Part shown: one piece after another, positions 54,041 to 62,976 of the stretch
How the letters are laid out: each line of letters begins with the position of its first letter
How positions within the stretch are numbered: the first letter of the stretch is position 1
Assembly: GCA_965237985.1 (NCBI GenBank)
Contig: OZ250161.1
Coordinates: 1,054,001 to 1,118,000 of the forward strand
DNA length: 64,000 nucleotides
DNA from: G965212025 sp965237985
GTDB taxonomy: Bacteria > Pseudomonadota > Gammaproteobacteria > Poriferisulfidales > Oxydemutatoraceae
Reading direction: 5' to 3'
The notes under the pieces: generated by a model
Database searches by the model: none
What the model was told of the DNA's origin: nothing
The model's input: the letters and a program-made list of their open reading frames with translations, nothing else
Position numbers and translations under genes: made by a program

Positions 54041-54536
54041 GGTGCCCCCCCGGCACCAGCGAATACTCCGCTGGCGTGCCATTCCACTCTCACGTGCAAC
54101 GACTCCGGCCCTGCTGTTCAAGCCGTGCGCGAAGGTCGCAAACCCACTTTCCCGTTCCTTTTGCATAAGCCATCGAAGCAAGACGCACGGTTTACATCAT
54201 CCAAGCCCTGGCGACCGGATACCCACGCTTCGCACAGTAACGGAGGTGAAATCCGCTTGGCGTTCCGGGGATTGACGAAAATAATGCACGGGGTCCTGCA
54301 CAAACAGGCATATTGTTTTGCTGTTTATTATGGATGGTGACTGCTTTCAGTAAAGAAAAAGGCAAAAGTTACAGGAATTAAAAGGCCTGAAGAGAAAAGA
54401 GGAACCACACTGCCCTGCCCATTTCTGAGTTGCAAGGCACGCCTGCAAAACCATCATGAACTTTGAGGTGCACAGGGTTTATCGTCAACTGAAGGCACCC
54501 CTGACTCAGTGAGAAAAAGCTCGCTTGGACAAGGAT
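54041..54536. other. Intergenic region after gspF
   Basis: Begins with a 6-bp hairpin (GGTGCC/GGCACC, 54041-54057) and a second small inverted repeat, AGCG/CGCT, which together may end gspF transcription, although no T-run follows. No pseudopilin-like N-methylation motif was found on either strand. The rest has no recognisable gene. Confidence 0.45.
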
Positions 54537-55481
54537 TTATTTCAGACCAATGAACGTACCATTATTGCGATAGCTCAGTTCTTTCATCAGTAACGCAAAG
54601 TTGGCAGACAGGTGTTCACTGGAGTCAAAGCCAACCGCGTGGATGCGGACCCGTGGCGTTTTGCTTTGCCCGCCCCGGTTCAAGCGGTCAACCTGTTCGA
54701 CGACATTGCGAACCGAACCACTGAAGTCATCGCCAAAAACGTACAAGCTGATTTGGTCGGACTTTCTACCGTAGGTTTTCATGGCTTCTATGATTCCTTC
54801 CACGGGACTGGAATTGCTGTATGTGCTCCAGTTCTTGAAGTGTTCGGCAATGGCTTTTCGTCGTGACGGGGTATCCGGTATCCAGCGCCCTTTGTAACCG
54901 GGAAACATATATCTTCCCATATCGTCCAGGATCTGGATGCCGACCACTTTTGGGTAGGCATTGAGCACTGCCACAAGTTCTCGCTCAACCCGTCTCCAAA
55001 CGCTTTGCATGCTACCGGATGTATCGACGATAAAAATGATGTATCTGCTGTCCGCTGGAATGCCGCCAACGGCCGATTTACGGCTCGGCTTCAAGGTCAA
55101 TCGGCGCATTTCCTCATCAATATCCTGCATAGCGAGCTCCAACTGATCATGGATTTTATTTTGCGTCATGGTCGCAACCTCCGCCTTGTGGGCTGCCTGC
55201 TTCTTTTTTTCGAGCTGTTCCCTGCTCAGAAGCAACTTCTGTTGCTCTGCTTCCAGACGGCCTTCCTGCAACCTTGCTTCGGTTTCCTGCCGCTCTATCT
55301 GCGACTGCAATTCCGCAAGTTGTTCAGCCACTTCAACAACCGAGAATGCTGTTGCCTCGGCTATTTCAGGAGCGGTTGTCTTGATGATGACCAACAACAA
55401 CACAATGGCACCGAAGCCGCAACTCACGACATCAAGGAAAGACAAATTACTGTCTCCCGTTTTACGACCTTTGTGTTTCAC
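54537..55481 (-). CDS. Membrane-anchored VWA-domain protein 1
   Basis: A 314-residue protein with an N-terminal signature SFLDVVSCGFGAIVL followed by one membrane helix, similar in position and style to the single helix of ExbD/MotB. A coiled coil (about 45-130) leads to a von Willebrand A domain (about 145-310) whose MIDAS motif DTSGS begins at 153. Probably inner-membrane with the VWA domain in the periplasm or on the coiled-coil side; topology is inferred. Start GTG 55481 overlaps the TGA of the duplicated tail of VWA 2. Last gene of the nine-gene operon. It and VWA 2 are paralogues. Confidence 0.8.
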   Translation of the reverse strand: MKHKGRKTGDSNLSFLDVVSCGFGAIVLLLVIIKTTAPEIAEATAFSVVEVAEQLAELQSQIERQETEARLQEGRLEAEQQKLLLSREQLEKKKQAAHKAEVATMTQNKIHDQLELAMQDIDEEMRRLTLKPSRKSAVGGIPADSRYIIFIVDTSGSMQSVWRRVERELVAVLNAYPKVVGIQILDDMGRYMFPGYKGRWIPDTPSRRKAIAEHFKNWSTYSNSSPVEGIIEAMKTYGRKSDQISLYVFGDDFSGSVRNVVEQVDRLNRGGQSKTPRVRIHAVGFDSSEHLSANFALLMKELSYRNNGTFIGLK

Positions 55482-55822
55482 GACCAATCACGGGGCGGTG
55501 CTGGAAACCGCCCACCGGCAGACGTTGCCAAACGCCAAAAAGCAGCGGGGACCAGCGGATCACCCTCCACGACATGCGCAACAAAATGACGTTGACCACC
55601 ACATGCTTCTTCAGCCTGGCAACCGCGTCTTAAAAATAGTCAAGGTGTTTCACGGCCAATCACGGGGCGGTGCCAGAAACCGCCCACCGGTAGACGTTGC
55701 CAAACGCCAAAAAGCAGCTGGAGCCAACGGATCACCTTCAATGGGCAACAATATGACGTTAACCACCACATGCTGCTTGAGCCTGGCAACCGCGTCTTGA
55801 AAATAGTCAAGGCGTTTTTCGC
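55479..55822. repeat. Tandem duplication, 2 x 172 bp, at the VWA 2/VWA 1 junction
   Basis: 55651-55822 is the authentic 3' end of VWA 2; 55479-55650 is a diverged copy (about 85-90% identical) ending in a TGA that overlaps the GTG start of VWA 1. A frame from GTG just after the true VWA 2 stop ends after a few codons at TAA. Period 172 is 1 modulo 3, so here the extra copy is not an open mini-gene, but the stop/start overlap has been regenerated. Confidence 0.9.
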
Positions 55823-56705
55823 CACTCACGGTGTCTCTTTTGAGAAAAGTGACGGCCTGCGTCGGCAGACTGTCGGTAATCAAATAGATAGAATCTGGCC
55901 AAACCGATAGTTCGTCAACAGCTTGAAACGCCTTCTCGAGGTTGGTCCCGTTTTCAGGAATCCATTGTGCTACCGCTTGTACAGCCTGTTCCAATGTCTT
56001 CTTGTCATTTACCGGCAACCAAGATTTACCTCGATTTCCCAAAGCCAGGATTGTTTCATCGTTAAAGCCCATCACCTGGTAGTGGCTACCTGGAGGAAGG
56101 TGTGCCGTCAACCAGTTGAAAACAGACAGCGCCCACCGCCATTTGTCAGCCTTTCGTTTTTCCTCGGGAACGAGAAACTTGCTACGCACGATATTCACAA
56201 TGTTGTCATCCACCATACTGGCTGATTTGTCCAGCAAAATAAGTATGCGTTTGCCTTCGACAGACAGGCCCGTCAAGTATTGGCGCTTGCCGGCTTTCAC
56301 TATTTTCCTGACTTGTGCGCCCTTTTTGCGCTCTTTGGTGAGCGCCGCCTGTTTGCGCTTCAATTGTTCTTGAAGGGCACTGAAATCACCCACATTCGCC
56401 GCCGGGCGCGACATTTTGAGCGCGTCGTTGACTTTTTCCCATGCCTGCCGCTGAGCTCTGGCTTTGTTGATGTCCTCAGCGAGTCCGACCAGACGTACAA
56501 CCAACTGTGCTGACCGTTCCGTATGTTCGGCAACTTCTTTTTGCAGTGTTTCGTACTCGGAAACTCCAGAGTCGGTTTCTTCATTCAACACCGAGGTATT
56601 GTGTTTGATGATGGTGAATATCAGCACAGCTGCACCAAAACCACAGGACATGACATCCAGGAAAGACAAACTGAAAGTGGCGAAGGCGTGCTTTCTTTTT
56701 GCCAC
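55650..56705 (-). CDS. Membrane-anchored VWA-domain protein 2
   Basis: A 351-residue paralogue of VWA 1: N-terminal TFSLSFLDVMSCGFGAAVL membrane segment (about 10-34), coiled coil (about 45-135) and a VWA domain (about 152-350) with MIDAS-like DKSAS at 159-163 and a GTNLEKAF segment. GTG start at 56705 overlaps the stop of the preceding gene (TAGTG). Its 3' end is duplicated downstream. Two paralogous single-helix VWA proteins beside an ExbB-like channel suggest they fill the ExbD/MotB position, which is inference. Confidence 0.82.
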   Translation of the reverse strand: MAKRKHAFATFSLSFLDVMSCGFGAAVLIFTIIKHNTSVLNEETDSGVSEYETLQKEVAEHTERSAQLVVRLVGLAEDINKARAQRQAWEKVNDALKMSRPAANVGDFSALQEQLKRKQAALTKERKKGAQVRKIVKAGKRQYLTGLSVEGKRILILLDKSASMVDDNIVNIVRSKFLVPEEKRKADKWRWALSVFNWLTAHLPPGSHYQVMGFNDETILALGNRGKSWLPVNDKKTLEQAVQAVAQWIPENGTNLEKAFQAVDELSVWPDSIYLITDSLPTQAVTFLKRDTVSGEKRLDYFQDAVARLKQHVVVNVILLPIEGDPLAPAAFWRLATSTGGRFLAPPRDWP

Positions 56706-57691
56706 TACGCCATACCATCTGCCGACAAATGTCTGATCTGGTAGTAGTGCCTGATGCGCCCGGTGGTAGCAACTGGCGTTTCTGATTTTGCCGGCGGCAC
56801 GTACTCAAACAGTGCCGCAAGCTGCTTGACGGTCAAGCGTTGCAATGTTTCCACTCCTGTCAAAGCCCCTTCGGGCACTCCAAAAGGAGAAGGCATCAGG
56901 TGGCATTTTCGCCCGGAAATATAAGCCTGCATACTTTCTGGAAGTCGCACCCGCAGGCGGTCAGTGTCCACAGTGATTTTGTGTTTGTCCAATTCAAAAC
57001 GCATTTTTTCTTCCCCAGTCCGCCATCCTTTGTTCAGCTGTTCAAAAAGCAGTTGTTTGTTCTGGGGATCATGACGGGCGTTATACCGCAACTTCAGGAA
57101 TTCATGGCTGATGATCTCAAACCACTCCCGGTATAAGCTTTGCAGATTGAATTCATGATGAAGTTGAACCTCTTTGCAACTGGCAACGCCATCCTGAATA
57201 CTGATATGCGCGATCGTTGACTGACGCAATTCAACTTCGAGGATAAAATGCCCCCCGGCGGGCAAGGCGTAGCTGTATGCCAGTGGTGACCTTAAAACCG
57301 CTATCGAGGTTTTCTCATGCGCCTGTAAAACACCAAGAAAGTTTTTCAATTGCCGGGCTGTATAAAGCGTCGGCAACAACACCAGCAGATGATCTTTTGC
57401 CCGGCTGGCATCAAGAAAATCATCAAGGTGGCGGTAAATCAAATACAAGAAAGTCTCACTATGGCTGGATTCGACAGACAGTCGCTCGTTTGTGCATTCC
57501 GATAAATAAGTATTGCAACAGGTATCGGAGGATTCTTCTTTGTAGCACTGAAAGCCCTGCCTGGTTCCTGGCTTCCACGCTTCTCGGTCACTGCTGTAGT
57601 CAGCGACGCCGGGACTGTCGCTCCACGCTGTTTCCCCCAGCAGGTCAAGAAAGCTGAGAGCGCAACTGCTTAATTGCAATACAGATGCCAA
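56705..57691 (-). CDS. Unknown protein between the ExbB-like channel and VWA genes
   Basis: A 328-residue protein with no signal peptide or clear membrane helix. I do not recognise it. The region LLVLLPTLYTARQLKNFLG...SIAVLRSPLAYSYA followed by HFILEVELRQSTIAHISIQDG loosely recalls the subdomain layout of actin/Hsp70-type ATPases; this is weak and not asserted. Several cysteines lie near 49-65. It is tightly packed: its stop overlaps the VWA 2 start and it follows the ExbB-like gene after 18 bases, so it is probably a component of the same complex. Confidence 0.65.
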   Translation of the reverse strand: MASVLQLSSCALSFLDLLGETAWSDSPGVADYSSDREAWKPGTRQGFQCYKEESSDTCCNTYLSECTNERLSVESSHSETFLYLIYRHLDDFLDASRAKDHLLVLLPTLYTARQLKNFLGVLQAHEKTSIAVLRSPLAYSYALPAGGHFILEVELRQSTIAHISIQDGVASCKEVQLHHEFNLQSLYREWFEIISHEFLKLRYNARHDPQNKQLLFEQLNKGWRTGEEKMRFELDKHKITVDTDRLRVRLPESMQAYISGRKCHLMPSPFGVPEGALTGVETLQRLTVKQLAALFEYVPPAKSETPVATTGRIRHYYQIRHLSADGMA

Positions 57692-57709
57692 GGTGTCGCG
57701 AGCTGTTTT

Positions 57710-58600
57710 CTAACTGGAACCTTTGCCACGCATGCAGCGAAGCAGGTTCTGATTACAAAATTCCTGAGCATCCAGAACCAGCGCTTCCTGGGCTTCCTGG
57801 AGCCGGTGAAGAAAAAACATGACGAAGACGCTGATCACCAAGGCAACAAGCGTCGAATTGAAAGCGACGCCCAAGCTTTCTGTGACTGGGCCGATATTTC
57901 CCTGCACTGCCTCTTCAGCCTGTCCTAGGGCCGCACCGATTCCGCGCACGGTGCCGATAAAGCCGAGCGAGGGAATAAACCAGATCAAATAACGGACAAT
58001 GGACAGCCCGGATTCCTGGCGTTCTGCTTCTATTTCGGACACCTGCTGCGCTGCAATCGCCGCTTCCGGCACGTGCCCAGTCGTAAAAAACCGGTCAATG
58101 CAAGACGAGCTGATCTTATACAGCGTAGTCGTGCCGAAGCCGAGATTCTTAACATCATCAAGGCGTTCCTGGTATTGGTCCCAGTCTTTTGTTTCCGGCA
58201 AGATAATGTCAGTCGGGACGGTTTCCAGAAAATTTCCATGGCCCTTTCTTCCCTTTAACTGAAAGAGCATACGTGCGTGTCGCAAAGCACCAAACTTGAA
58301 CAACATAATGCCAAAAGCCCAAAACATGGCGACCATACAAACCTCTTGCTCGTAATCTTTCAGCACCACGGCAATACGCCCTGGCAAAGGGGGAGTCATT
58401 TCCTGAGATGAGGCGTTCTCGTCAGTACTTTCCGCCGTTTTGCTCTCGGCAATCAGTTGCAAGGTATGACCGGCAACCGGCCGTATCCAGACTTCATACA
58501 AGGCATGTACCAGTACAAAAATCACCAGCAGGGAAACCATTTGGTAACGCATTTCGCGACCCTGCAATTTTATGTACAGCTGTGTTGCCAATCTGGACAT
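57710..58600 (-). CDS. MotA/TolQ/ExbB-family proton-channel protein
   Basis: A 296-residue inner-membrane protein with helices at about 18-38, 78-103, 200-222 and 240-266. The last two carry the family core, SLGFIGTVRGIGAALGQA and LGVAFNSTLVALVIS, that in MotA, TolQ and ExbB lines the ion path and contacts the MotB/TolR/ExbD helices. The long segment between helices 2 and 3 is cytoplasmic by analogy. No ExbD, TolR or MotB gene is adjacent, but two VWA proteins with similar N-terminal helices are. ATG 58600 is chosen over TTG 58606, which overlaps the preceding stop. Confidence 0.87.
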   Translation of the reverse strand: MSRLATQLYIKLQGREMRYQMVSLLVIFVLVHALYEVWIRPVAGHTLQLIAESKTAESTDENASSQEMTPPLPGRIAVVLKDYEQEVCMVAMFWAFGIMLFKFGALRHARMLFQLKGRKGHGNFLETVPTDIILPETKDWDQYQERLDDVKNLGFGTTTLYKISSSCIDRFFTTGHVPEAAIAAQQVSEIEAERQESGLSIVRYLIWFIPSLGFIGTVRGIGAALGQAEEAVQGNIGPVTESLGVAFNSTLVALVISVFVMFFLHRLQEAQEALVLDAQEFCNQNLLRCMRGKGSS

Positions 58601-58602
58601 GA

Positions 58603-58866
58603 TCAAATATCAGCAGGAAAAGGAACTGACACGCCGACTTCAATTTCCTCGCCAGGGACGATTTTTTTCCACTTTGCCCGAGACGGACTGCCTTTTTGTG
58701 CGCCGGCCTCCTCTGTCATTGGCAACTGCATCTCAGGATTTTTCGCGGTTTTTCCAGCAGGAACCGGTTGCTGCCCCTCATCGAGACTGTCACCCACAGC
58801 CAGCGCCTGAAAGGACAACAGCACCGCCAAAACAGCACCGGAACCATAGCTGTAGCCCTTCACCAT
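58603..58866 (-). CDS. Small exported protein
   Basis: An 87-residue protein with a signal peptide (about 1-23, ending ALAVG) and a charged, proline-containing mature part. No family recognised. Its ATG shares a base with the stop of the PEGA/SUMF1 gene (TAATG), and its TGA lies a few bases before the ExbB-like start, so it is translated as part of the operon. Confidence 0.65.
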   Translation of the reverse strand: MVKGYSYGSGAVLAVLLSFQALAVGDSLDEGQQPVPAGKTAKNPEMQLPMTEEAGAQKGSPSRAKWKKIVPGEEIEVGVSVPFPADI

Positions 58867-60800
58867 TATAAAGAACCGTCCAGATAGTATGCCAGCCGAA
58901 ACCCGACATAGTTTCCAGCCGCACTATTATATTCACGATAGGCAAGAGCCAGTTTCTTTTTTGAGCCGAAGCTCCAGCTTGCGCCTCTGATAACGTGGTA
59001 CATCCCGTATTTCTGGCCCAGAGGATTGATTCTCTCCAAGTCGTTGGCATCGGATGACGGTGAAATTCCGGTTCGGAACACGTCGTGCATCCATTCCGCC
59101 ACGTTGCCTCCCAGGTTGTACAAGCCGCTTTCGTTTGGCGAAAAACCCCCCACTCCGGCACTGACCGGGTAGCCGTCGTCATAAGAAGACAAAGTCACCG
59201 GCAACAAATCTTTGGCACTTCGGTCCGCAAAATTTCCGGCACGCAGCGGAATAGGTTCAAAACGATTCCCCCAGATGTATTTACGTTCCCTTTTGCCTCT
59301 GACTGCCCATAGCCACTCGGCTTCAGATGGCAAACGATACCCAGGAGATTGCGTGTTAAACCCCACTATGCGTCCATTGTTTTCAACATAAAATGGTTCT
59401 ACCTGCGCCTGGTGGCTCAACCAGTTCGTAAAAAGCGCCGCATCTTCCCAAGAAACATTCACGACGGGCTGTTTTGCTCCGTCCAGACTATGCGACTGGA
59501 ATGTTCCGGAAGAATGGTTGTGCCTGAAACGCTTGAATTGCCCGTTCGTCACCTCGGTCTTACTGATGGCAAATGCCTGGGTCAGGCGGACCTGGTGCGT
59601 TTGTCGGCGAGTCTTAAAGGAGAAACTGTCATTTGGGGACAGCTGCACAAACCCAAAACCCAGTTTTTTTTCCTTTTCTTTGCGACGTGCCATCAGTTGT
59701 GAAGCCTGCGACGCCAGTTTCGACTTGATGATTTTGTCAAGCTTTTCATCCGGCGTAACCGTGTGCGTTTGAGCGACATGCCCAGAAACTTTGAGAGTGA
59801 TTGCCTGCGGATAGGCAGGGAGGCGCAAGGAATGATTTTGGTCCAATATCTGTTTTTTGCCCGCGATCCAAACCTCTGCGCTTCCAGGAATAATATCGAA
59901 GACCACGGTTCCCAAAACTGCTTTCAATGCCACCTGGATGGCTTTTTTCTGGCCTGGAACCGCCCGTACCGTTCTTTTCGCTATCTCATAGCCAGGTTTG
60001 AGCACCAGCACCTGATGGGGGCGCTCCGCGTCTATGGACAAGGCGACAGGTGAGAGTCCTCGGTATAGTCCATCGACACTGACGGCGGCACCTGCCGGCC
60101 TGGTGATCACTTCGAGATTGTTTTGCGGCCTGGCACTACGTTCCTCCTTTTGAGGTTTCTGGTTTTGGGATTTTTCCAGAGTAATGTGCAAAGTATGCGT
60201 AATCCCCTTTCCGGCGATGGTGATCCTCTGTTGGAATGGCAGATACCCCTTGGCCCTGACCTCCAACTGGTAGTCTCCTGCAACCAGATTTTCCAGGCGC
60301 CCCGGAAGACGCCCGGTCGGCTTGTCATCCAGAAACACGTCGGCAGCTACGGAAGGGGTGACGACAATATCGAGCTGCCCTGGTTTTCTGGTCAGTCCCC
60401 ACTCAAAGGTCTGAGTGGGAACATCGCTGACTTCAAACCGCACCAAGCGATCTTCATAACCCGGCGCTGATAACTCCGCTTCGTAAATCCCGGGAAACAT
60501 CAGGAAGCGATTTCCCAAGGGGAAATGTACACCCTCTCGAATAGCAATGGACGCAGCGTCCGGACTCAGTTCAAATTGCACTGAGCGAAACTTGTTGAAA
60601 ACGAGGACAAAACTTACAACCGCAAGCACAGCCACTGCCGAAAGGACCATCTTCAGGAAAAAATTCCGCCGCCCGGAAGCACTTCGTGTGCCTCTGTCTC
60701 TTCGCACGGTGGAAACACTCCCTTTCCTGGCAAGATGGCGAGCACCACCGGGAGGCTGGTACTCAACAGGCTCAATAATTTCGTATTCTGAGTCTTTCAC
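58866..60800 (-). CDS. Membrane-anchored protein with PEGA repeats and SUMF1/FGE-like domain
   Basis: A 644-residue protein: basic N-terminus, one membrane helix (about 49-67), then about four PEGA-type modules (for example FPGIYEAELSAPGYEDRLVRF near 103-122, GDYQLEVRAKGYLP near 172-185 and HQVLVLKPGYEIAKR near 262-276). A C-terminal formylglycine-generating-enzyme/SUMF1 fold follows (about 385-640) with KTEVTNGQFKRF, GYRLPSEAEWLWAVRG, NLGGNVAEWMHD and GFRLAYY. The catalytic cysteines of true FGEs are not evident, so it may bind rather than oxidise. GTG 60800 follows the stop of the TPR-like gene directly. Confidence 0.85.
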   Translation of the reverse strand: MKDSEYEIIEPVEYQPPGGARHLARKGSVSTVRRDRGTRSASGRRNFFLKMVLSAVAVLAVVSFVLVFNKFRSVQFELSPDAASIAIREGVHFPLGNRFLMFPGIYEAELSAPGYEDRLVRFEVSDVPTQTFEWGLTRKPGQLDIVVTPSVAADVFLDDKPTGRLPGRLENLVAGDYQLEVRAKGYLPFQQRITIAGKGITHTLHITLEKSQNQKPQKEERSARPQNNLEVITRPAGAAVSVDGLYRGLSPVALSIDAERPHQVLVLKPGYEIAKRTVRAVPGQKKAIQVALKAVLGTVVFDIIPGSAEVWIAGKKQILDQNHSLRLPAYPQAITLKVSGHVAQTHTVTPDEKLDKIIKSKLASQASQLMARRKEKEKKLGFGFVQLSPNDSFSFKTRRQTHQVRLTQAFAISKTEVTNGQFKRFRHNHSSGTFQSHSLDGAKQPVVNVSWEDAALFTNWLSHQAQVEPFYVENNGRIVGFNTQSPGYRLPSEAEWLWAVRGKRERKYIWGNRFEPIPLRAGNFADRSAKDLLPVTLSSYDDGYPVSAGVGGFSPNESGLYNLGGNVAEWMHDVFRTGISPSSDANDLERINPLGQKYGMYHVIRGASWSFGSKKKLALAYREYNSAAGNYVGFRLAYYLDGSL

Positions 60801-61619
60801 TCAATCAAAAATGCTTTTGCTGCATCTGATGTCAAAACGGGTCGTTTCGTTCGGAGTGACCCAGAATTCATGGCGAACATCCTGATATTGGCGGCGTTTG
60901 GCAACCGCGGCATATCTGCCAGGTTTGAGAAGCAGGCTTTTCTCGCTGAATTTTCCCAGCACACCCACCCGGTAAATAGTGATTTCTGATTCTCCATCAG
61001 AAGTTAAATACACAGTTTGTGGCTCCTCTGCCTTTTGGATCTGGTTCAGCAGAATGACGCTGTACTCATCAATTTTCCGATCACGGAGACCATGCTCTCT
61101 AATCATTAACAACAATTTTCTCGCACGGGTTCGTGCCTCGGAATCAAACAGCACTTTTGGATCGCTTAAATAACTTTGAAGATGTTTGTGCGCCTCCACG
61201 TAGAGAGTTGTATATTCAACACCTTCGACACCCGCTTTGACGTATTCATCTATGCCCCTTACCTGTTTATAAAGTCGCAAAGCCAGAGTCCAATCCTGCA
61301 CTTCACGGGCGCTTTGTGCCTGGTGCAACAGTTCTACGATTCGCAGCACATCTTTTTGCTGGCTAATCTTGAATAACAAGCCATTGATCAGCTTCCGGGT
61401 TTTCTGATCCACCGTCGACAGGCTGAGTGCCTGTTGCAGAGCAATCTGGGCATCGTTCCATTTGCCAGCCGCATAAGCAGTAACAGCCTGCGACATCAGC
61501 ACCTGAACTTTCTTCGAACTTTCCCCAACAGCCTGGTGGTCCGGTGCGAACAGCATCGCTAAAACAAACCATAAATACCCCAGGCGTCTTGGCAAGATTG
61601 GCAATCTCCGGTCAGCCAT
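60801..61619 (-). CDS. Exported TPR-like protein with PEGA-like C-terminus
   Basis: A 272-residue protein with an N-terminal signal or anchor segment (about 14-32). Helical repeats of TPR character follow (about 36-200, for example YAAGKWNDAQIALQQAL and VQDWTLALRLYKQV), then a C-terminal beta-rich part with KPGRYAAVAKRRQYQDVRHEF that resembles a PEGA module. No enzyme motif. It ends one base before the next gene starts. Probably a periplasmic scaffold of the same complex. Confidence 0.72.
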   Translation of the reverse strand: MADRRLPILPRRLGYLWFVLAMLFAPDHQAVGESSKKVQVLMSQAVTAYAAGKWNDAQIALQQALSLSTVDQKTRKLINGLLFKISQQKDVLRIVELLHQAQSAREVQDWTLALRLYKQVRGIDEYVKAGVEGVEYTTLYVEAHKHLQSYLSDPKVLFDSEARTRARKLLLMIREHGLRDRKIDEYSVILLNQIQKAEEPQTVYLTSDGESEITIYRVGVLGKFSEKSLLLKPGRYAAVAKRRQYQDVRHEFWVTPNETTRFDIRCSKSIFD

Positions 61620-61794
61620 TCAACTTTTTTATTGACAATTCCTGAAAACTGAACGGCACCACAACGCAACCTCTCAAAAAAAAGACCCACTGGAATTGCG
61701 CGGCGTTTTGTCCCAACCGGCTGGAAAGAACCAAAGCTGGTTCTACAATTGCTGTCCGCACGAAAACAAAAAAATCACCACGTTTTGGCTGCGT
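61620..61794. other. Gap between the lipoprotein gene and the TPR-like gene
   Basis: 175 bases without a gene, the largest break in this operon. It could contain an internal promoter; no clear boxes were found. Confidence 0.3.
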
Positions 61795-62976
61795 TCAACC
61801 TGCTGCAGGATAGCCTCTGTCAGAAAAATATATTTTTTTCAGCTCATGGTGGAGCTGCCGATACTGGTTCTCGACAGTCCCTTCCAGCGTCACCGTTTTA
61901 TCTTCTATTTCCATTACTTGGGGTTGCAGGTCAACTTCCAAAGACTGACCCAATTCTTTCAAGGCCTCGTCATGTATTTTTGACGCGTCATAGTCTTTTA
62001 CCGAACTGTGAAGCCCGTACGCCCCGGCGCCGGCCGTTGCAGCACCAAGCGCCACGGTGTTGGGATTGTTACGGTCGTTTGCGGCAAGAGCGGCACCGGC
62101 AGCCAATACGAGCACGCTCAACAGGCCTTTTACGATTGCTGACGAGCGAACTTCGGAACGCATCTCCAATTCAGTCTGGCTGTTTTTTCCCCAATCGAAA
62201 TACGAGGCGGCAATATCTACAGCGAACTGCCCATAATAGCCCTGCAAAGTATCCAGAAAAAAGTCGTCGCGCTCTTTTATCGACAGGACCCGTTGGTAAA
62301 TGGGATCGTTGTCCGCCGGGAGCCCAAGCAATTTATAACGACCCCGCCTTTCTTCCAGGTAGCCGCTGAAAGATTCCTTGGAAAACACCTCGGCAAAACG
62401 AAGTTCTGAAATTTTCCGGATTACCCGAAGTTGTTCTGGCTGTTTTTTATTACGCACGGACAGCAGATCTTGAGCAATTTGTTCAAACACATCCGCAAAT
62501 GGCTTTTCAACCCTTGCCGGAGAATACTCGGCATCGCTCGCTTCCCCCTTATAGGTTTTTTTCAGCCAGACTTCGCCTGTTCCATCAAAAGCCGTGATCT
62601 GCAACTCTAAAACCGCCCCGTTGGATTCAAGGATTTTCCCCTTCAGCAACACATCGACTACGGCGAGACGTGGCACCACCCACACATTGCGCCAGGCTTG
62701 AGTTTTTTCCAAGGCGTTTCTCAGACGTAACGGAAAGTATCTCGCCTCCGCCTTGCGTACTTCTGGAAAAACCTCCCCATCTTTGACTTCCTTCTCATCA
62801 ATATCCGGATCAAATTCCAGTACGCCGACATCCAGATAATCTTCTTCGGGAATCACTTCTGGAGGCTGTTCGGAAAAGTCGTATGAAAACAAAAAGGGGC
62901 CGCTGTTGCCCATGCAAGCTGTCAGGAAAACCGCACTGAAAATCACCACAAATTGGTTGCTACGCACTTTTTTCAC
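61795..62976 (-). CDS. Lipoprotein of the ExbB-VWA operon
   Basis: A 393-residue lipoprotein with lipobox LTAC (cysteine 21). The first half resembles periplasmic CsgG/DUF-type assembly lipoproteins in style (ALEKTQAWRNVWVVP, VDVLLKGKILESNGAVLEL), but I cannot assign the family firmly. A hydrophobic glycine/alanine-rich stretch (about 290-330, GLLSVLVLAAGAALAAN and ATAGAGAYG) may insert in a membrane. Its ATG overlaps the stop of the repeat protein (ATGA). Confidence 0.7.
   Translation of the reverse strand: MKKVRSNQFVVIFSAVFLTACMGNSGPFLFSYDFSEQPPEVIPEEDYLDVGVLEFDPDIDEKEVKDGEVFPEVRKAEARYFPLRLRNALEKTQAWRNVWVVPRLAVVDVLLKGKILESNGAVLELQITAFDGTGEVWLKKTYKGEASDAEYSPARVEKPFADVFEQIAQDLLSVRNKKQPEQLRVIRKISELRFAEVFSKESFSGYLEERRGRYKLLGLPADNDPIYQRVLSIKERDDFFLDTLQGYYGQFAVDIAASYFDWGKNSQTELEMRSEVRSSAIVKGLLSVLVLAAGAALAANDRNNPNTVALGAATAGAGAYGLHSSVKDYDASKIHDEALKELGQSLEVDLQPQVMEIEDKTVTLEGTVENQYRQLHHELKKIYFSDRGYPAAG

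Noticed and set aside
54041..54536. A gspG pseudopilin gene or remnant after gspF
   Set aside because: No prepilin cleavage motif or hydrophobic pilin N-terminus is visible in any frame.
57710..58600. Zorya anti-phage system based on the MotA-like gene
   Set aside because: No ZorB-like OmpA-domain partner, ZorC/ZorD helicase or ZorE nuclease is present. The partners here are VWA, PEGA/SUMF1 and exported proteins.
58866..60800. Active formylglycine-generating enzyme
   Set aside because: The SUMF1 fold is present, but the catalytic cysteine pair of FGE is not evident, so the oxidising activity should not be claimed.
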